This document shows positions 36,645 to 49,633 of a DNA stretch of 64,000 bases, piece after piece. Location of the stretch: the NCBI GenBank assembly GCA_964057225.1, contig OZ059894.1:4464001-4528000 (forward strand), in the 5' to 3' direction. Under the pieces are notes generated by a model. That model was given only the letters and a program-made list of their open reading frames with translations, was not told where the DNA came from and searched no databases. How positions within the stretch are numbered: position 1 is the stretch's first letter; every line of letters begins with the position of its first letter. The DNA comes from Auanema rhodensis. Its lineage: Eukaryota; Nematoda; Chromadorea; Rhabditida; Rhabditidae. Made by a program: the position numbers and the translations under genes.

Positions 36645-38750
36645 CATCATTTTTCAAACGATCATAACTAATTTTTGTATTAAGCGTTCTTCCATGTAGT
36701 ATAGTGCATTCGATGCGGATTTTTAAGCTGCGTCGATCTGTGTTATCAGATTTGCGCTAGCTTAAAAATGTACCGAGATATCAACTGATATAAGTTCACA
36801 CTTATATCCTCGATTTTCACCCTGAAGAATTAATTTTTTCGTTGAATAACATTGTCCATCGTCTTTGCCTTGAAAAAAGGAATCTAAAAACATCTACTTT
36901 TCGCTAAATTATTTTGAAATTTTTCGAAAAAATTTTTGTCAAAATGTTTTTGGAAGCAATGTTGAGTGTACATGGAAACTCAACATACACTAATGCATCA
37001 TTTTTCAAACGATCATAACTAATTTTTGTATTAAGCGTTTCTCAATGTAGTTTAGTGCATTCGATGCGGATTTTTTAGCTGCGTCGATCTGTGTTATCAG
37101 ATTTGCGCTAGCTTAAAAATGTACCGAGATATCAACTGATATAAGTTCACACTTATATCCTCGATTTTCACCCTGAAGAATTAATTTTTTCGTTGAATAA
37201 CATTGTCCATCGTCTTTGCCTTGAAAAAAGGAATCTAAAAACATCTACTTTTCGCTAAATTATTTTGAAATTTTTCGAAAAAATTTTTGTCAAAATGTTT
37301 TTGGAAGCAATGTTGAGTGTACATGGAAACTCAACATACACTAATGCATCATTTTTCAAACGATCATAACTAATTTTTGTATTAAGCGTTTCTCAATGTA
37401 GTATAGTGCATTCGATGCGGATTTTTAAGCTGCGTCGATCTGTGTTATCAGATTTGCGCTAGCTTAAAAATGCACCGAGATATCAACTGATATAAGTTCA
37501 CACTTATATCCTCGATTTTCACCCTGAAGAATTAATTTTTTTGTTGAATAACATCGTCTATCGTCTTTGCCTTGAAAAAAGGAATCTAAAAACATCTACT
37601 TTTTGCTAAATTATTTTGAAATTTTTCGAAAAAATTTTTGTCAAAATGTTTTTGGAAGCAATGTTGAGTGTACATGGAAACTCAACATACACTAATGCAT
37701 CATTTTTCAAACGATCATAACTAATTTTTGTATTAAGCGTTCTTCCATGTAGTATAGTGCATTCGATGCGGATTTTTAAGCTGCGTCGATCTGTGTTATC
37801 AGATTTGCGCTAGCTTAAAAATGTACCGAGATATCAACTGATATAAGTTCACACTTATATCCTCGATTTTCACCCTGAAGAATTAATTTTTTCGTTGAAT
37901 AACATTGTCCATCGTCTTTGCCTTGAAAAAAGGAATCTAAAAACATCTACTTTTCGCTAAATTATTTTGAAATTTTTCGAAAAAATTTTTGTCAAAATGT
38001 TTTTGGAAGCAATGTTGAGTGTACATGGAAACTCAACATACACTAATGCATCATTTTTCAAACGATCATAACTAATTTTTGTATTAAGCGTTTCTCAATG
38101 TAGTATAGTGCATTCGATGCGGATTTTTAAGCTGCGTCGATCTGTGTTATCAGATTTGCGCTAGCTTAAAAATGCACCGAGATATCAACTGATATAAGTT
38201 CACACTTATATCCTCGATTTTCACCCTGAAGAATTAATTTTTTCGTTGAATAACATTGTCCATCGTCTTTGCCTTGAAAAAAGGAATCTAAAAACATCTA
38301 CTTTTCGCTAAATTATTTTGAAATTTTTCGAAAAAATTTTTGTCAAAATGTTTTTGGAAGCAATGTTGAGTGTACATGGAAACTCAACATACACTAATGC
38401 ATCATTTTTCAAACGATCATAACTAATTTTTGCATTAAGCGTTTCTCAATGTAGTTTAGTGCATTCGATGCGGATTTTTTAGCTGCGTCGATCTGTGTTA
38501 TCAGATTTGCGCTAGCTTAAAAATGTACCGAGATATCAACTGATATAAGTTCACACTTATATCCTCGATTTTCACCCTGAAGAATTAATTTTTTCGTTGA
38601 ATAACATTGTCCATCGTCTTTGCCTTGAAAAAAGGAATCTAAAAACATCTACTTTTCGCTAAATTATTTTGAAATTTTTCGAAAAAATTTTTGTCAAAAT
38701 GTTTTTGGAAGCAATGTTGAGTGTACATGGAAACTCAACATACACTAATG
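36645..38750 (+). repeat. Monomers 106-111, repeat of the first B block plus derivatives
   Basis: Monomers 106-108 copy 29291-30343. Monomer 109 (37698) again has GCGTTCTTCCATG with ATGTACC, 1053 bp after monomer 106. Monomer 111 has GGATTTTTTAGCTG like monomer 107, here with the private TTTTTGCATTAAG. The GCGTTCTTCCATG and GGATTTTTTAGCTG types thus recur in a loose trimer pattern. Confidence 0.86.
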
Positions 38751-41207
38751 CATCATTTTTCAAACGATCATAACTAATTTTTGTATTAAGCGTTTCTCAA
38801 TGTAGTATAGTGCATTCGATGCGGATTTTTAAGCTGCGTCGATCTGTGTTATCAGATTTGCGCTAGCTTAAAAATGCACCGAGATATCAACTGATATAAG
38901 TTCACACTTATATCCTCGATTTTCACCCTGAAGAAATAATTTTTTCGTTGAATAACATTGTCCATCGTCTTTGCCTTGAAAAAAGGAATCTAAAAACATC
39001 TACTTTTCGCTAAATTATTTTGAAATTTTTCGAAAAAATTTTTGTCAAAATGTTTTTGGAAGCAATGTTGAGTGTACATGGAAACTCAACATACACTAAT
39101 GCATCATTTTTCAAACGATCATAACTAATTTTTGTATTAAGCGTTTCTCAATGTAGTATAGTGCATTCGATGCGGATTTTTAAGCTGCGTCGATCTGTGT
39201 TATCAGATTTGCGCTAGCTTAAAAATGCACCGAGATATCAACTGATATAAGTTCACACTTATATCCTCGATTTTCACCCTGAAGAAATAATTTTTTCGTT
39301 GAATAACATTGTCCATCGTCTTTGCCTTGAAAAAAGGAATCTAAAAACATCTACTTTTTGCTAAATTATTTTGAAATTTTTCGAAAAAATTTTTGTCAAA
39401 ATGTTTTTGGAAGCAATGTTGAGTGTACATGGAAACTCAACATACACTAATGCATCATTTTTCAAACGATCATAACTAATTTTTGTATTAAGCGTTTCTC
39501 AATGTAGTTTAGTGCATTCGATGCGGATTTTTTAGCTGCGTCGATCTGTGTTATCAGATTTGCGCTAGCTTAAAAATGTACCGAGATATCAACTGATATA
39601 AGTTCACACTTATATCCTCGATTTTCACCCTGAAGAATTAATTTTTTCGTTGAATAACATTGTCCATCGTCTTTGCCTTGAAAAAAGGAATCTAAAAACA
39701 TCTACTTTTCGCTAAATTATTCTGAAATTTTTCGAAAAAATTTTTGTCAAAATGTTTTTGGAAGCAATGTTGAGTGTACATGGAAACTCAACATACACTA
39801 ATGCATCATTTTTCAAACGATCATAACTAATTTTTGTATTAAGCGTTTCTCAATGTAGTATAGTGCATTCGATGCGGATTTTTAAGCTGCGTCGATCTGT
39901 GTTATCAGATTTGCGCTAGCTTAAAAATGCACCGAGATATCAACTGATATAAGTTCACACTTATATCCTCGATTTTCACCCTGAAGAAATAATTTTTTCG
40001 TTGAATAACATTGTCCATCGTCTTTGCCTTGAAAAAAGGAATCTAAAAACATCTACTTTTTGCTAAATTATTTTGAAATTTTTCGAAAAAATTTTTGTCA
40101 AAATGTTTTTGGAAGCAATGTTGAGTGTACATGGAAACTCAACATACACTAATGCATCATTTTTCAAACGATCATAACTAATTTTTGTATTAAGCGTTTC
40201 TCAATGTAGTATAGTGCATTCGATGCGGATTTTTAAGCTGCGTCGATCTGTGTTATCAGATTTGCGCTAGCTTAAAAATGCACCGAGATATCAACTGATA
40301 TAAGTTCACACTTATATCCTCGATTTTCACCCTGAAGAAATAATTTTTTCGTTGAATAACATTGTCCATCGTCTTTGCCTTGAAAAAAGGAATCTAAAAA
40401 CATCTACTTTTTGCTAAATTATTTTGAAATTTTTCGAAAAAATTTTTGTCAAAATGTTTTTGGAAGCAATGTTGAGTGTACATGGAAACTCAACATACAC
40501 TAATGCATCATTTTTCAAACGATCATAACTAATTTTTGTATTAAGCGTTTCTCAATGTAGTTTAGTGCATTCGATGCGGATTTTTTAGCTGCGTCGATCT
40601 GTGTTATCAGATTTGCGCTAGCTTAAAAATGTACCGAGATATCAACTGATATAAGTTCACACTTATATCCTCGATTTTCACCCTGAAGAATTAATTTTTT
40701 CGTTGAATAACATTGTCCATCGTCTTTGCCTTGAAAAAAGGAATCTAAAAACATCTACTTTTCGCTAAATTATTCTGAAATTTTTCGAAAAAATTTTTGT
40801 CAAAATGTTTTTGGAAGCAATGTTGAGTGTACATGGAAACTCAACATACACTAATGCATCATTTTTCAAACGATCATAACTAATTTTTGTATTAAGCGTT
40901 TCTCAATGTAGTATAGTGCATTCGATGCGGATTTTTAAGCTGCGTCGATCTGTGTTATCAGATTTGCGCTAGCTTAAAAATGCACCGAGATATCAACTGA
41001 TATAAGTTCACACTTATATCCTCGATTTTCACCCTGAAGAAATAATTTTTTCGTTGAATAACATCGTCCATCGTCTTTGCCTTGAAAAAAGAAATCTAAA
41101 AACATCTACTTTTTGCTAAATTATTTTGAAATTTTTCGAAAAAATTTTTGTCAAAATGTTTTTGGAAGCAATGTTGAGTGTACATGGAAACTCAACATAC
41201 ACTAATG
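38751..41207 (+). repeat. 1053-bp trimer higher-order repeat (112-118)
   Basis: The unit is two AAGAAATAA monomers and one GGATTTTTTAGCTG, ATGTACC monomer with ATTCTG. Monomers 114 and 117 carry ATTCTG starting at 39721 and 40774 (last four bases), exactly 1053 bp apart. Monomer 113 matches 116, and 115 matches 118 apart from CATCGTCC and AGAAATC in 118. Monomer 112 matches 115 except for TTTTCGC. Confidence 0.9.
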
Positions 41208-41558
41208 CATCATTTTTCAAACGATCATAACTAATTTTTGTATCAAGCGTTTCTCAATGTAGTTTAGTGCATTCGATGCGGATTTTTAAGCTGCGTCGAT
41301 CTGTGTTATCAGATTTGCGCTAGCTTAAAAATGCACCGAGATATCAACTGATATAAGTTCACACTTATATCCTCGATTTTCACCCTGAAGAATTAATTTT
41401 TTCGTTGAATAACATTGTCCATCGTCTTTGCCTTGAAAAAAGGAATCTAAAAACATCTACTTTTTGCTAAATTATTTTGAAATTTTTCGAAAAAATTTTT
41501 GTCAAAATGTTTTTGGAAGCGATGTTGAGTGTACATGGAAACTCAACATACACTAATG
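40506..41558 (+). repeat. Three-monomer block repeated 22.1 kb away (117-119)
   Basis: Order: GGATTTTTTAGCTG with ATTCTG; AAGAAATAA with CATCGTCC and AGAAATC; then TATCAAG, TAGTTTAG with GCGATG. The same order occurs at 62620-63672, 22114 bp later (63 monomers). The only difference I noticed is AGAAATC in the third monomer of the right copy. Its second and third monomers also occur at 45071-45772. Confidence 0.88.
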
Positions 41559-41909
41559 CATCATTTTTCAAACGATCATAACTAATTTTTGTATTAAGCG
41601 TTTCTCAATGTAGTATAGTGCATTCGATGCGGATTTTTTAGCTGCGTCGATCTGTGTTATCAGATTTGCGCTAGCTTAAAAATGTACCGAGATATCAACT
41701 GATATAAGTTCACACTTATATCCTCGATTTTCACCCTGAAGAATTAATTTTTTCGTTGAATAACATTGTCCATCGTCTTTGCCTTGAAAAAAGGAATCTA
41801 AAAACATCTACTTTTCGCTAAATTATTTTGAAATTTTTCGAAAAAATTTTTGTCAAAATGTTTTTGGAAGCAATGTTGAGTGTACATGGAAACTCAACAT
41901 ACACTAATG

Positions 41910-42260
41910 CATCATTTTTCAAACGATCATAACTAATTTTTGTATTAAGCGTTTCTCAATGTAGTATAGTGCATTCGATGCGGATTTTTAAGCTGCGTCG
42001 ATCTGTGTTATCAGATTTGCGCTAGCTTAAAAATGCACCGAGATATCAACTGATATAAGTTCACACTTATATCCTCGATTTTCACCCTGAAGAATTAATT
42101 TTTTCGTTGAATAACATTGTTTATCGTCTTTGCCTTGAAAAAAGGAATCTAAAAACATCTACTTTTTGCTGAATTATTTTGAAATTTTTCGAAAACATTT
42201 TTGTCAAAATGTTTTTGGAAGCGATGTTGAGTGTACATGGAAACTCAACATACACTAATG
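41910..42260 (+). repeat. Monomer 121, TTTATCG / GCTGAATT subtype
   Basis: The marks are ATTGTTTATCG, TTTTTGCTGAATT, GAAAACATTTTTG (private) and GCGATG. The first two and GCGATG recur in monomer 136, 5267 bp later (15 monomers). The TGCTGAATT change also appears independently or by transfer in monomer 174 near 60774. Confidence 0.88.
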
Positions 42261-44017
42261 CATCATTTTTCAAACGATCATAACTAATTTTTGTATTAAG
42301 CGTTTCTCAATGTAGTATAGTGCATTCGATGCGGATTTTTTAGCTGCGTCGATCTGTGTTATCAGATTTGCGCTAGCTTAAAAATGTACCGAGATATCAA
42401 CTGATATAAGTTCACACTTATATCCTCGATTTTCACCCTGAAGAATTAATTTTTTCGTTGAATAACATTGTCCATCGTCTTTGCCTTGAAAAAAGGAATC
42501 TAAAAACATCTACTTTTCGCTAAATTATTTTGAAATTTTTCGAAAAAATTTTTGTCAAAATGTTTTTGGAAGCAATGTTGAGTGTACATGGAAACTCAAC
42601 ATACACTAATGCATCATTTTTCAAACGATCATAACTAATTTTTGTATTAAGCGTTTCTCAATGTAGTATAGTGCATTCGATGCGGATTTTTAAGCTGCGT
42701 CGATCTGTGTTATCAGATTTGCGCTAGCTTAAAAATGCACCGAGATATCAACTGATATAAGTTCACACTTATATCCTCGATTTTCACCCTGAAGAAATAA
42801 TTTTTTCGTTGAATAACATTGTCCATCGTCTTTGCCTTGAAAAAAGGAATCTAAAAACATCTACTTTTTGCTAAATTATTTTGAAATTTTTCGAAAAAAT
42901 TTTTGTCAAAATGTTTTTGGAAGCGATGTTGAGTGTACATGGAAACTCAACATACACTAATGCATCATTTTTCAAACGATCATAACTAATTTTTGTATTA
43001 AGCGTTTCTCAATGTAGTATAGTGCATTCGATGCGGATTTTTTAGCTGCGTCGATCTGTGTTATCAGGTTTGCGCTAGCTTAAAAATGCACCGAGATATC
43101 AACTGATATAAGTTCACACTTATATCCTCGATTTTCACCCCGAAGAATTAATTTTTTCGTTGAATAACAATGTCCATCGTCTTTGCCTTGAAAAAAGGAA
43201 TCTAAAAACATCTACTTTTTGCTAAATTATTTCGAAATTTTTCGAAAAAATTTTTGTTAAAATGTTTTTGGAAGCAATGTTGAGTGTACATGGAAACTCA
43301 ACATACACTAATGCATCATTTTTCAAACGATCATAACTTATTTTTGTAACAAGCGTTTCTCAATGTAGTATAGTGCATTCGATGCGGATTTTTAAGCTGC
43401 GTCGATCTGTGTTATCAGTTTTGCGCTAGCTTAAAAATGCACCGAGATATCAACTGATATAAGTTCACACTTATATCCTCGATTTTCACCCTGAAGAATT
43501 AATTTTTTCGTTGAATAACATTGTCCATCGTCTTTGCCTTGAAAAAAGGAATCTAAAAACATCTACTTTTTGCTAAATTATTTTGAAATTTTTCGAAAAA
43601 ATTTTTGTCAAAATGTTTTTGGAAGCAATGTTGAGTGTACATGGAAACTCAACATACACTAATGCATCATTTTTCAAACGATCATAACTAATTTTTGTAT
43701 TAAGCGTTTCTCAATGTAGTATAGTGCATTCGATGCGGATTTTTAAGCTGCGTCGATCTGTGTTATCAGGTTTGCGCTAGCTTAAAAATGCACCGAGATA
43801 TCAACTGATATAAGTTCACACATATATATCCTCGATTTTCACCCTGAAGAATTAATTTTTTCGTTGAATAACATTGTCCATCGTCTTTGCCTTGAAAAAT
43901 GGAATCTAAAAACATCTACTTTTTGCTAAATTATTCTGAAATTTTTCGAAAAAATTTTTGTCAAAATGTTTTTGGAAGCAATGTTGAGTGTACATGGAAA
44001 CTCAACATACACTAATG
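42261..44017 (+). repeat. Five-monomer block (122-126) with a six-monomer partner
   Basis: Monomers 122-126 correspond to 137-142 (47528-49633). Monomer 124 (42963-43313) is one copy where the partner has two. It has the front of monomer 139 (GGATTTTTTAGCTG) and the back of monomer 140 (CAGGTTT, CCCCGAAG, AACAATG, TTTCGAAAT, GTTAAAATG). This explains why markers before it are 5267 bp from their partners (15 monomers) and markers after it 5618 bp (16 monomers). Confidence 0.89.
43665..44017 (+). repeat. 353-bp monomer 126
   Basis: This is the only 353-bp copy. CACACTTATATCC is replaced by CACACATATATATCC, two bases longer and an extra AT step, in the right arm of the m143-164 hairpin. It also has CAGGTTT and ATTCTG. 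Its partner, monomer 142 at 49283, lacks the insertion, so the expansion is later than the duplication. Confidence 0.92.
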
Positions 44018-45070
44018 CATCATTTTTCAAACGATCATAACTTATTTTTGTAACAAGCGTTTCTCAATGTAGTATAGTGCATTCGATGCGGATTTTTAAG
44101 CTGCGTCGATCTGTGTTATCAGTTTTGCGCTAGCTTAAAAATGCACCGAGATATCAACTGATATAAGTTCACACTTATATCCTCGATTTTCACCCTGAAG
44201 AATTAATTTTTTCGTTGAATAACATTGTCCATCGTCTTTGCCTTGAAAAAAGGAATCTAAAAACATCTACTTTTTGCTAAATTATTTTGAAATTTTTCGA
44301 AAAAATTTTTGTCAAAATGTTTTTGGAAGCAATGTTGAGTGTACATGGAAACTCAACATACACTAATGCATCATTTTTCAAACGATCATAACTAATTTTT
44401 GTATTAAGCGTTTCTCAAAGTAGTATAGTGCATTCGATGCGGATTTTCAAGCTGCGTCGATCTGTGTTATCAGGTTTGCGCTAGCTTAAAAATGCACCGA
44501 GATATCAACTGATATAAGTTCACACTTATATCCTCGATTTTCACCCTGAAGAATTAATTTTTTCGTTGAATAACATTGTCCATCGTCTTTGCCTTGAAAA
44601 ATGGAATCTAAAAACATCTACTTTCTGCTAAATTATTTTGAAATTTTTCGAAAAAATTTTTGTCAAAATGTTTTTGGAAGCAATGTTGAGTGTACATGGA
44701 AACTCAACATACACTAATGCATCATTTTTCAAACGATCATAACTTATTTTTGTAACAAGCGTTTCTCAATGTAGTATAGTGCATTCGATGCGGATTTTTA
44801 AGCTGCGTCGATCTGTGTTATCAGTTTTGCGCTAGCTTAAAAATGCACCGAGATATCAACTGATATAAGTTCACACTTATATCCTCGATTTTCACCCTTA
44901 AGAATTAATTTTTTCGTTGAATAACATTGTCCATCGTCTTTGCCTTGAAAAAAGGAATCTAAAAACATCTACTTTTTGCTAAATTATTTTGAAATTTTTC
45001 GAAAAAATTTTTGTCAAAATGTTTTTGGAAGCAATGTTGAGTGTACATGGAAACTCAACATACACTAATG
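44018..45070 (+). repeat. Alternating CAGTTTT and CAGGTTT monomers (127-129)
   Basis: Monomers 127 and 129 have ACTTATTTTTGTAACA with CAGTTTT. Monomer 128 between them has CTCAAAGTAG, GATTTTCAAG, CAGGTTT and TTTCTGC. Monomers 125-126 show the same alternation, so the underlying unit is a 702-704-bp dimer. CTCAAAGTAG recurs at 51085, 53191 and 55999 in the hexamer repeat, and 51085 is exactly 19 monomers (6669 bp) after the copy here. Confidence 0.86.
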
Positions 45071-47527
45071 CATCATTTTTCAAACGATCATAACTAATTT
45101 TTGTATTAAGCGTTTCTCAATGTAGTATAGTGCATTCGATGCGGATTTTTAAGCTGCGTCGATCTGTGTTATCAGATTTGCGCTAGCTTAAAAATGCACC
45201 GAGATATCAACTGATATAAGTTCACACTTATATCCTCGATTTTCACCCTGAAGAAATAATTTTTTCGTTGAATAACATCGTCCATCGTCTTTGCCTTGAA
45301 AAAAGAAATCTAAAAACATCTACTTTTTGCTAAATTATTTTGAAATTTTTCGAAAAAATTTTTGTCAAAATGTTTTTGGAAGCAATGTTGAGTGTACATG
45401 GAAACTCAACATACACTAATGCATCATTTTTCAAACGATCATAACTAATTTTTGTATCAAGCGTTTCTCAATGTAGTTTAGTGCATTCGATGCGGATTTT
45501 TAAGCTGCGTCGATCTGTGTTATCAGATTTGCGCTAGCTTAAAAATGCACCGAGATATCAACTGATATAAGTTCACACTTATATCCTCGATTTTCACCCT
45601 GAAGAATTAATTTTTTCGTTGAATAACATTGTCCATCGTCTTTGCCTTGAAAAAAGGAATCTAAAAACATCTACTTTTTGCTAAATTATTTTGAAATTTT
45701 TCGAAAAAATTTTTGTCAAAATGTTTTTGGAAGCGATGTTGAGTGTACATGGAAACTCAACATACACTAATGCATCATTTTTCAAACGATCATAACTAAT
45801 TTTTGTATTAAGCGTTTCTCAATGTAGTATAGTGCATTCGATGCGGATTTTTTAGCTGCGTCGATCTGTGTTATCAGATTTGCGCTAGCTTAAAAATGTA
45901 CCGAGATATCAACTGATATAAGTTCACACTTATATCCTCGATTTTCACCCTGAAGAATTAATTTTTTCGTTGAATAACATTGTCCATCGTCTTTGCCTTG
46001 AAAAAAGGAATCTAAAAACATCTACTTTTCGCTAAATTATTTTGAAATTTTTCGAAAAAATTTTTGTCAAAATGTTTTTGGAAGCAATGTTGAGTGTACA
46101 TGGAAACTCAACATACACTAATGCATCATTTTTCAAACGATCATAACTAATTTTTGTATTAAGCGTTTCTCAATGTAGTATAGTGCATTCGATGCGGATT
46201 TTTAAGCTGCGTCGATCTGTGTTATCAGATTTGCGCTAGCTTAAAAATGCACCGAGATATCAACTGATATAAGTTCACACTTATATCCTCGATTTTCACC
46301 CTGAAGAAATAATTTTTTCGTTGAATAACATTGTCCATCGTCTTTGCCTTGAAAAAAGGAATCTAAAAACATCTACTTCTTGCTAAATTATTTTGAAATT
46401 TTTCGAAAAAATTTTTGTCAAAATGTTTTTGGAAGCGATGTTGAGTGTACATGGAAACTCAACATACACTAATGCATCATTTTTCAAACGATCATAACTA
46501 ATTTTTGTATTAAGCGTTTCTCAATGTAGTATAGTGCATTCGATGCGGATTTTTTAGCTGCGTCGATCTGTGTTATCAGATTTGCGCTAGCTTAAAAATG
46601 TACCGAGATATCAACTGATATAAGTTCACACTTATATCCTCGATTTTCACCCTGAAGAATTAATTTTTTCGTTGAATAACATTGTCCATCGTCTTTGCCT
46701 TGAAAAAAGGAATCTAAAAACATCTACTTTTCGCTAAATTATTTTGAAATTTTTCGAAAAAATTTTTGTCAAAATGTTTTTGGAAGCAATGTTGAGTGTA
46801 CATGGAAACTCAACATACACTAATGCATCATTTTTCAAACGATCATAACTAATTTTTGTATTAAGCGTTTCTCAATGTAGTATAGTGCATTCGATGCGGA
46901 TTTTTAAGCTGCGTCGATCTGTGTTATCAGATTTGCGCTAGCTTAAAAATGCACCGAGATATCAACTGATATAAGTTCACACTTATATCCTCGATTTTCA
47001 CCCTGAAGAAATAATTTTTTCGTTGAATAACATCGTCCATCGTCTTTGCCTTGAAAAAAGGAATCTAAAAACATCTACTTTTTGCTAAATTATTTTGAAA
47101 TTTTTCGAAAAAATTTTTGTCAAAATGTTTTTGGAAGCAATGTTGAGTGTACATGGAAACTCAACATACACTAATGCATCATTTTTCAAACGATCATAAC
47201 TAATTTTTGTATCAAGCGTTTCTCAATGTAGTTTAGTGCATTCGATGCGGATTTTTAAGCTGCGTCGATCTGTGTTATCAGATTTGCGCTAGCTTAAAAA
47301 TGCACCGAGATATCAACTGATATAAGTTCACACTTATATCCTCGATTTTCACCCTGAAGAATTAATTTTTTCGTTGAATAACATTGTTTATCGTCTTTGC
47401 CTTGAAAAAAGGAATCTAAAAACATCTACTTTTTGCTGAATTATTTTGAAATTTTTCGAAAAAATTTTTGTCAAAATGTTTTTGGAAGCGATGTTGAGTG
47501 TACATGGAAACTCAACATACACTAATG
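45071..47527 (+). repeat. Monomers 130-136, second copy of the 40.8-42.2 kb set
   Basis: Monomers 130 and 135 (45071 and 46826) both have AAGAAATAA with CATCGTCC, the latter 1755 bp after the former, exactly five monomers. GGATTTTTTAGCTG copies are 132 and 134. Monomer 133 has a private TACTTCTTGC. Monomer 136 combines the front of monomer 131 (TATCAAG, TAGTTTAG) with the TTTATCG and GCTGAATT back of monomer 121, a likely exchange product. Confidence 0.84.
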
Positions 47528-49633
47528 CATCATTTTTCAAACGATCATAACTAATTTTTGTATTAAGCGTTTCTCAATGTAGTATAGTGCATTCGATGCG
47601 GATTTTTTAGCTGCGTCGATCTGTGTTATCAGATTTGCGCTAGCTTAAAAATGTACCGAGATATCAACTGATATAAGTTCACACTTATATCCTCGATTTT
47701 CACCCTGAAGAATTAATTTTTTCGTTGAATAACATTGTCCATCGTCTTTGCCTTGAAAAAAGGAATCTAAAAACATCTACTTTTCGCTAAATTATTTTGA
47801 AATTTTTCGAAAAAATTTTTGTCAAAATGTTTTTGGAAGCAATGTTGAGTGTACATGGAAACTCAACATACACTAATGCATCATTTTTCAAACGATCATA
47901 ACTAATTTTTGTATTAAGCGTTTCTCAATGTAGTATAGTGCATTCGATGCGGATTTTTAAGCTGCGTCGATCTGTGTTATCAGATTTGCGCTAGCTTAAA
48001 AATGCACCGAGATATCAACTGATATAAGTTCACACTTATATCCTCGATTTTCACCCTGAAGAAATAATTTTTTCGTTGAATAACATTGTCCATCGTCTTT
48101 GCCTTGAAAAAAGGAATCTAAAAACATCTACTTTTTGCTAAATTATTTTGAAATTTTTCGAAAAAATTTTTGTCAAAATGTTTTTGGAAGCGATGTTGAG
48201 TGTACATGGAAACTCAACATACACTAATGCATCATTTTTCAAACGATCATAACTAATTTTTGTATTAAGCGTTTCTCAATGTAGTATAGTGCATTCGATG
48301 CGGATTTTTTAGCTGCGTCGATCTGTGTTATCAGATTTGCGCTAGCTTAAAAATGTACCGAGATATCAACTGATATAAGTTCACACTTATATCCTCGATT
48401 TTCACCCTGAAGAATTAATTTTTTCGTTGAATAACATTGTCCATCGTCTTTGCCTTGAAAAAAGGAATCTAAAAACATCTACTTTTTGCTAAATTATTTT
48501 GAAATTTTTCGAAAAAATTTTTGTCAAAATGTTTTTGGAAGCAATGTTGAGTGTACATGGAAACTCAACATACACTAATGCATCATTTTTCAAACGATCA
48601 TAACTAATTTTTGTATTAAGCGTTTCTCAATGTAGTATAGTGCATTCGATGCGGATTTTTAAGCTGCGTCGATCTGTGTTATCAGGTTTGCGCTAGCTTA
48701 AAAATGCACCGAGATATCAACTGATATAAGTTCACACTTATATCCTCGATTTTCACCCCGAAGAATTAATTTTTTCGTTGAATAACAATGTCCATCGTCT
48801 TTGCCTTGAAAAAAGGAATCTAAAAACATCTACTTTTTGCTAAATTATTTCGAAATTTTTCGAAAAAATTTTTGTTAAAATGTTTTTGGAAGCAATGTTG
48901 AGTGTACATGGAAACTCAACATACACTAATGCATCATTTTTCAAACGATCATAACTTATTTTTGTAACAAGCGTTTCTCAATGTAGTATAGTGCATTCGA
49001 TGCGGATTTTTAAGCTGCGTCGATCTGTGTTATCAGTTTTGCGCTAGCTTAAAAATGCACCGAGATATCAACTGATATAAGTTCACACTTATATCCTCGA
49101 TTTTCACCCTGAAGAATTAATTTTTTCGTTGAATAACATTGTCCATCGTCTTTGCCTTGAAAAAAGGAATCTAAAAACATCTACTTTTTGCTAAATTATT
49201 TTGAAATTTTTTGAAAAAATTTTTGTCAAAATGTTTTTGGAAGCAATGTTGAGTGTACATGGAAACTCAACATACACTAATGCATCATTTTTCAAACGAT
49301 CATAACTAATTTTTGTATTAAGCGTTTCTCAATGTAGTATAGTGCATTCGATGCGGATTTTTAAGCTGCGTCGATCTGTGTTATCAGGTTTGCGCTAGCT
49401 TAAAAATGCACCGAGATATCAACTGATATAAGTTCACACTTATATCCTCGATTTTCACCCTGAAGAATTAATTTTTTCGTTGAATAACATTGTCCATCGT
49501 CTTTGCCTTGAAAAATGGAATCTAAAAACATCTACTTTTTGCTAAATTATTCTGAAATTTTTCGAAAAAATTTTTGTCAAAATGTTTTTGGAAGCAATGT
49601 TGAGTGTACATGGAAACTCAACATACACTAATG
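47528..49633 (+). repeat. Six-monomer partner block (137-142)
   Basis: This is the partner of 42261-44017. It contains the CCCCGAAG mark at 48754 (left copy 43136), AACAATG, TTTCGAAAT and GTTAAAATG, followed by an ACTTATT, TAACA, CAGTTTT monomer (141). Monomer 141 has TTTTTTGAAAAAA, losing the CG at the centre of the m276-287 palindrome. Confidence 0.88.

Larger units (their letters stand above)
40857..46825 (+). repeat. Twelve-monomer offset repeat of 4214 bp
   Basis: Monomers 118-120 (40857-41909) match 130-132 (45071-46123), and 122 (42261) matches 134 (46475), at a constant offset of 4214 bp, that is 12x351 plus the two extra bases of monomer 126. Monomer 121 (41910) does not match 133. 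It carries TTTATCGTC and TGCTGAATT, which recur instead in monomer 136 (47177). The copies have therefore been reshuffled since duplication. Confidence 0.84.
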
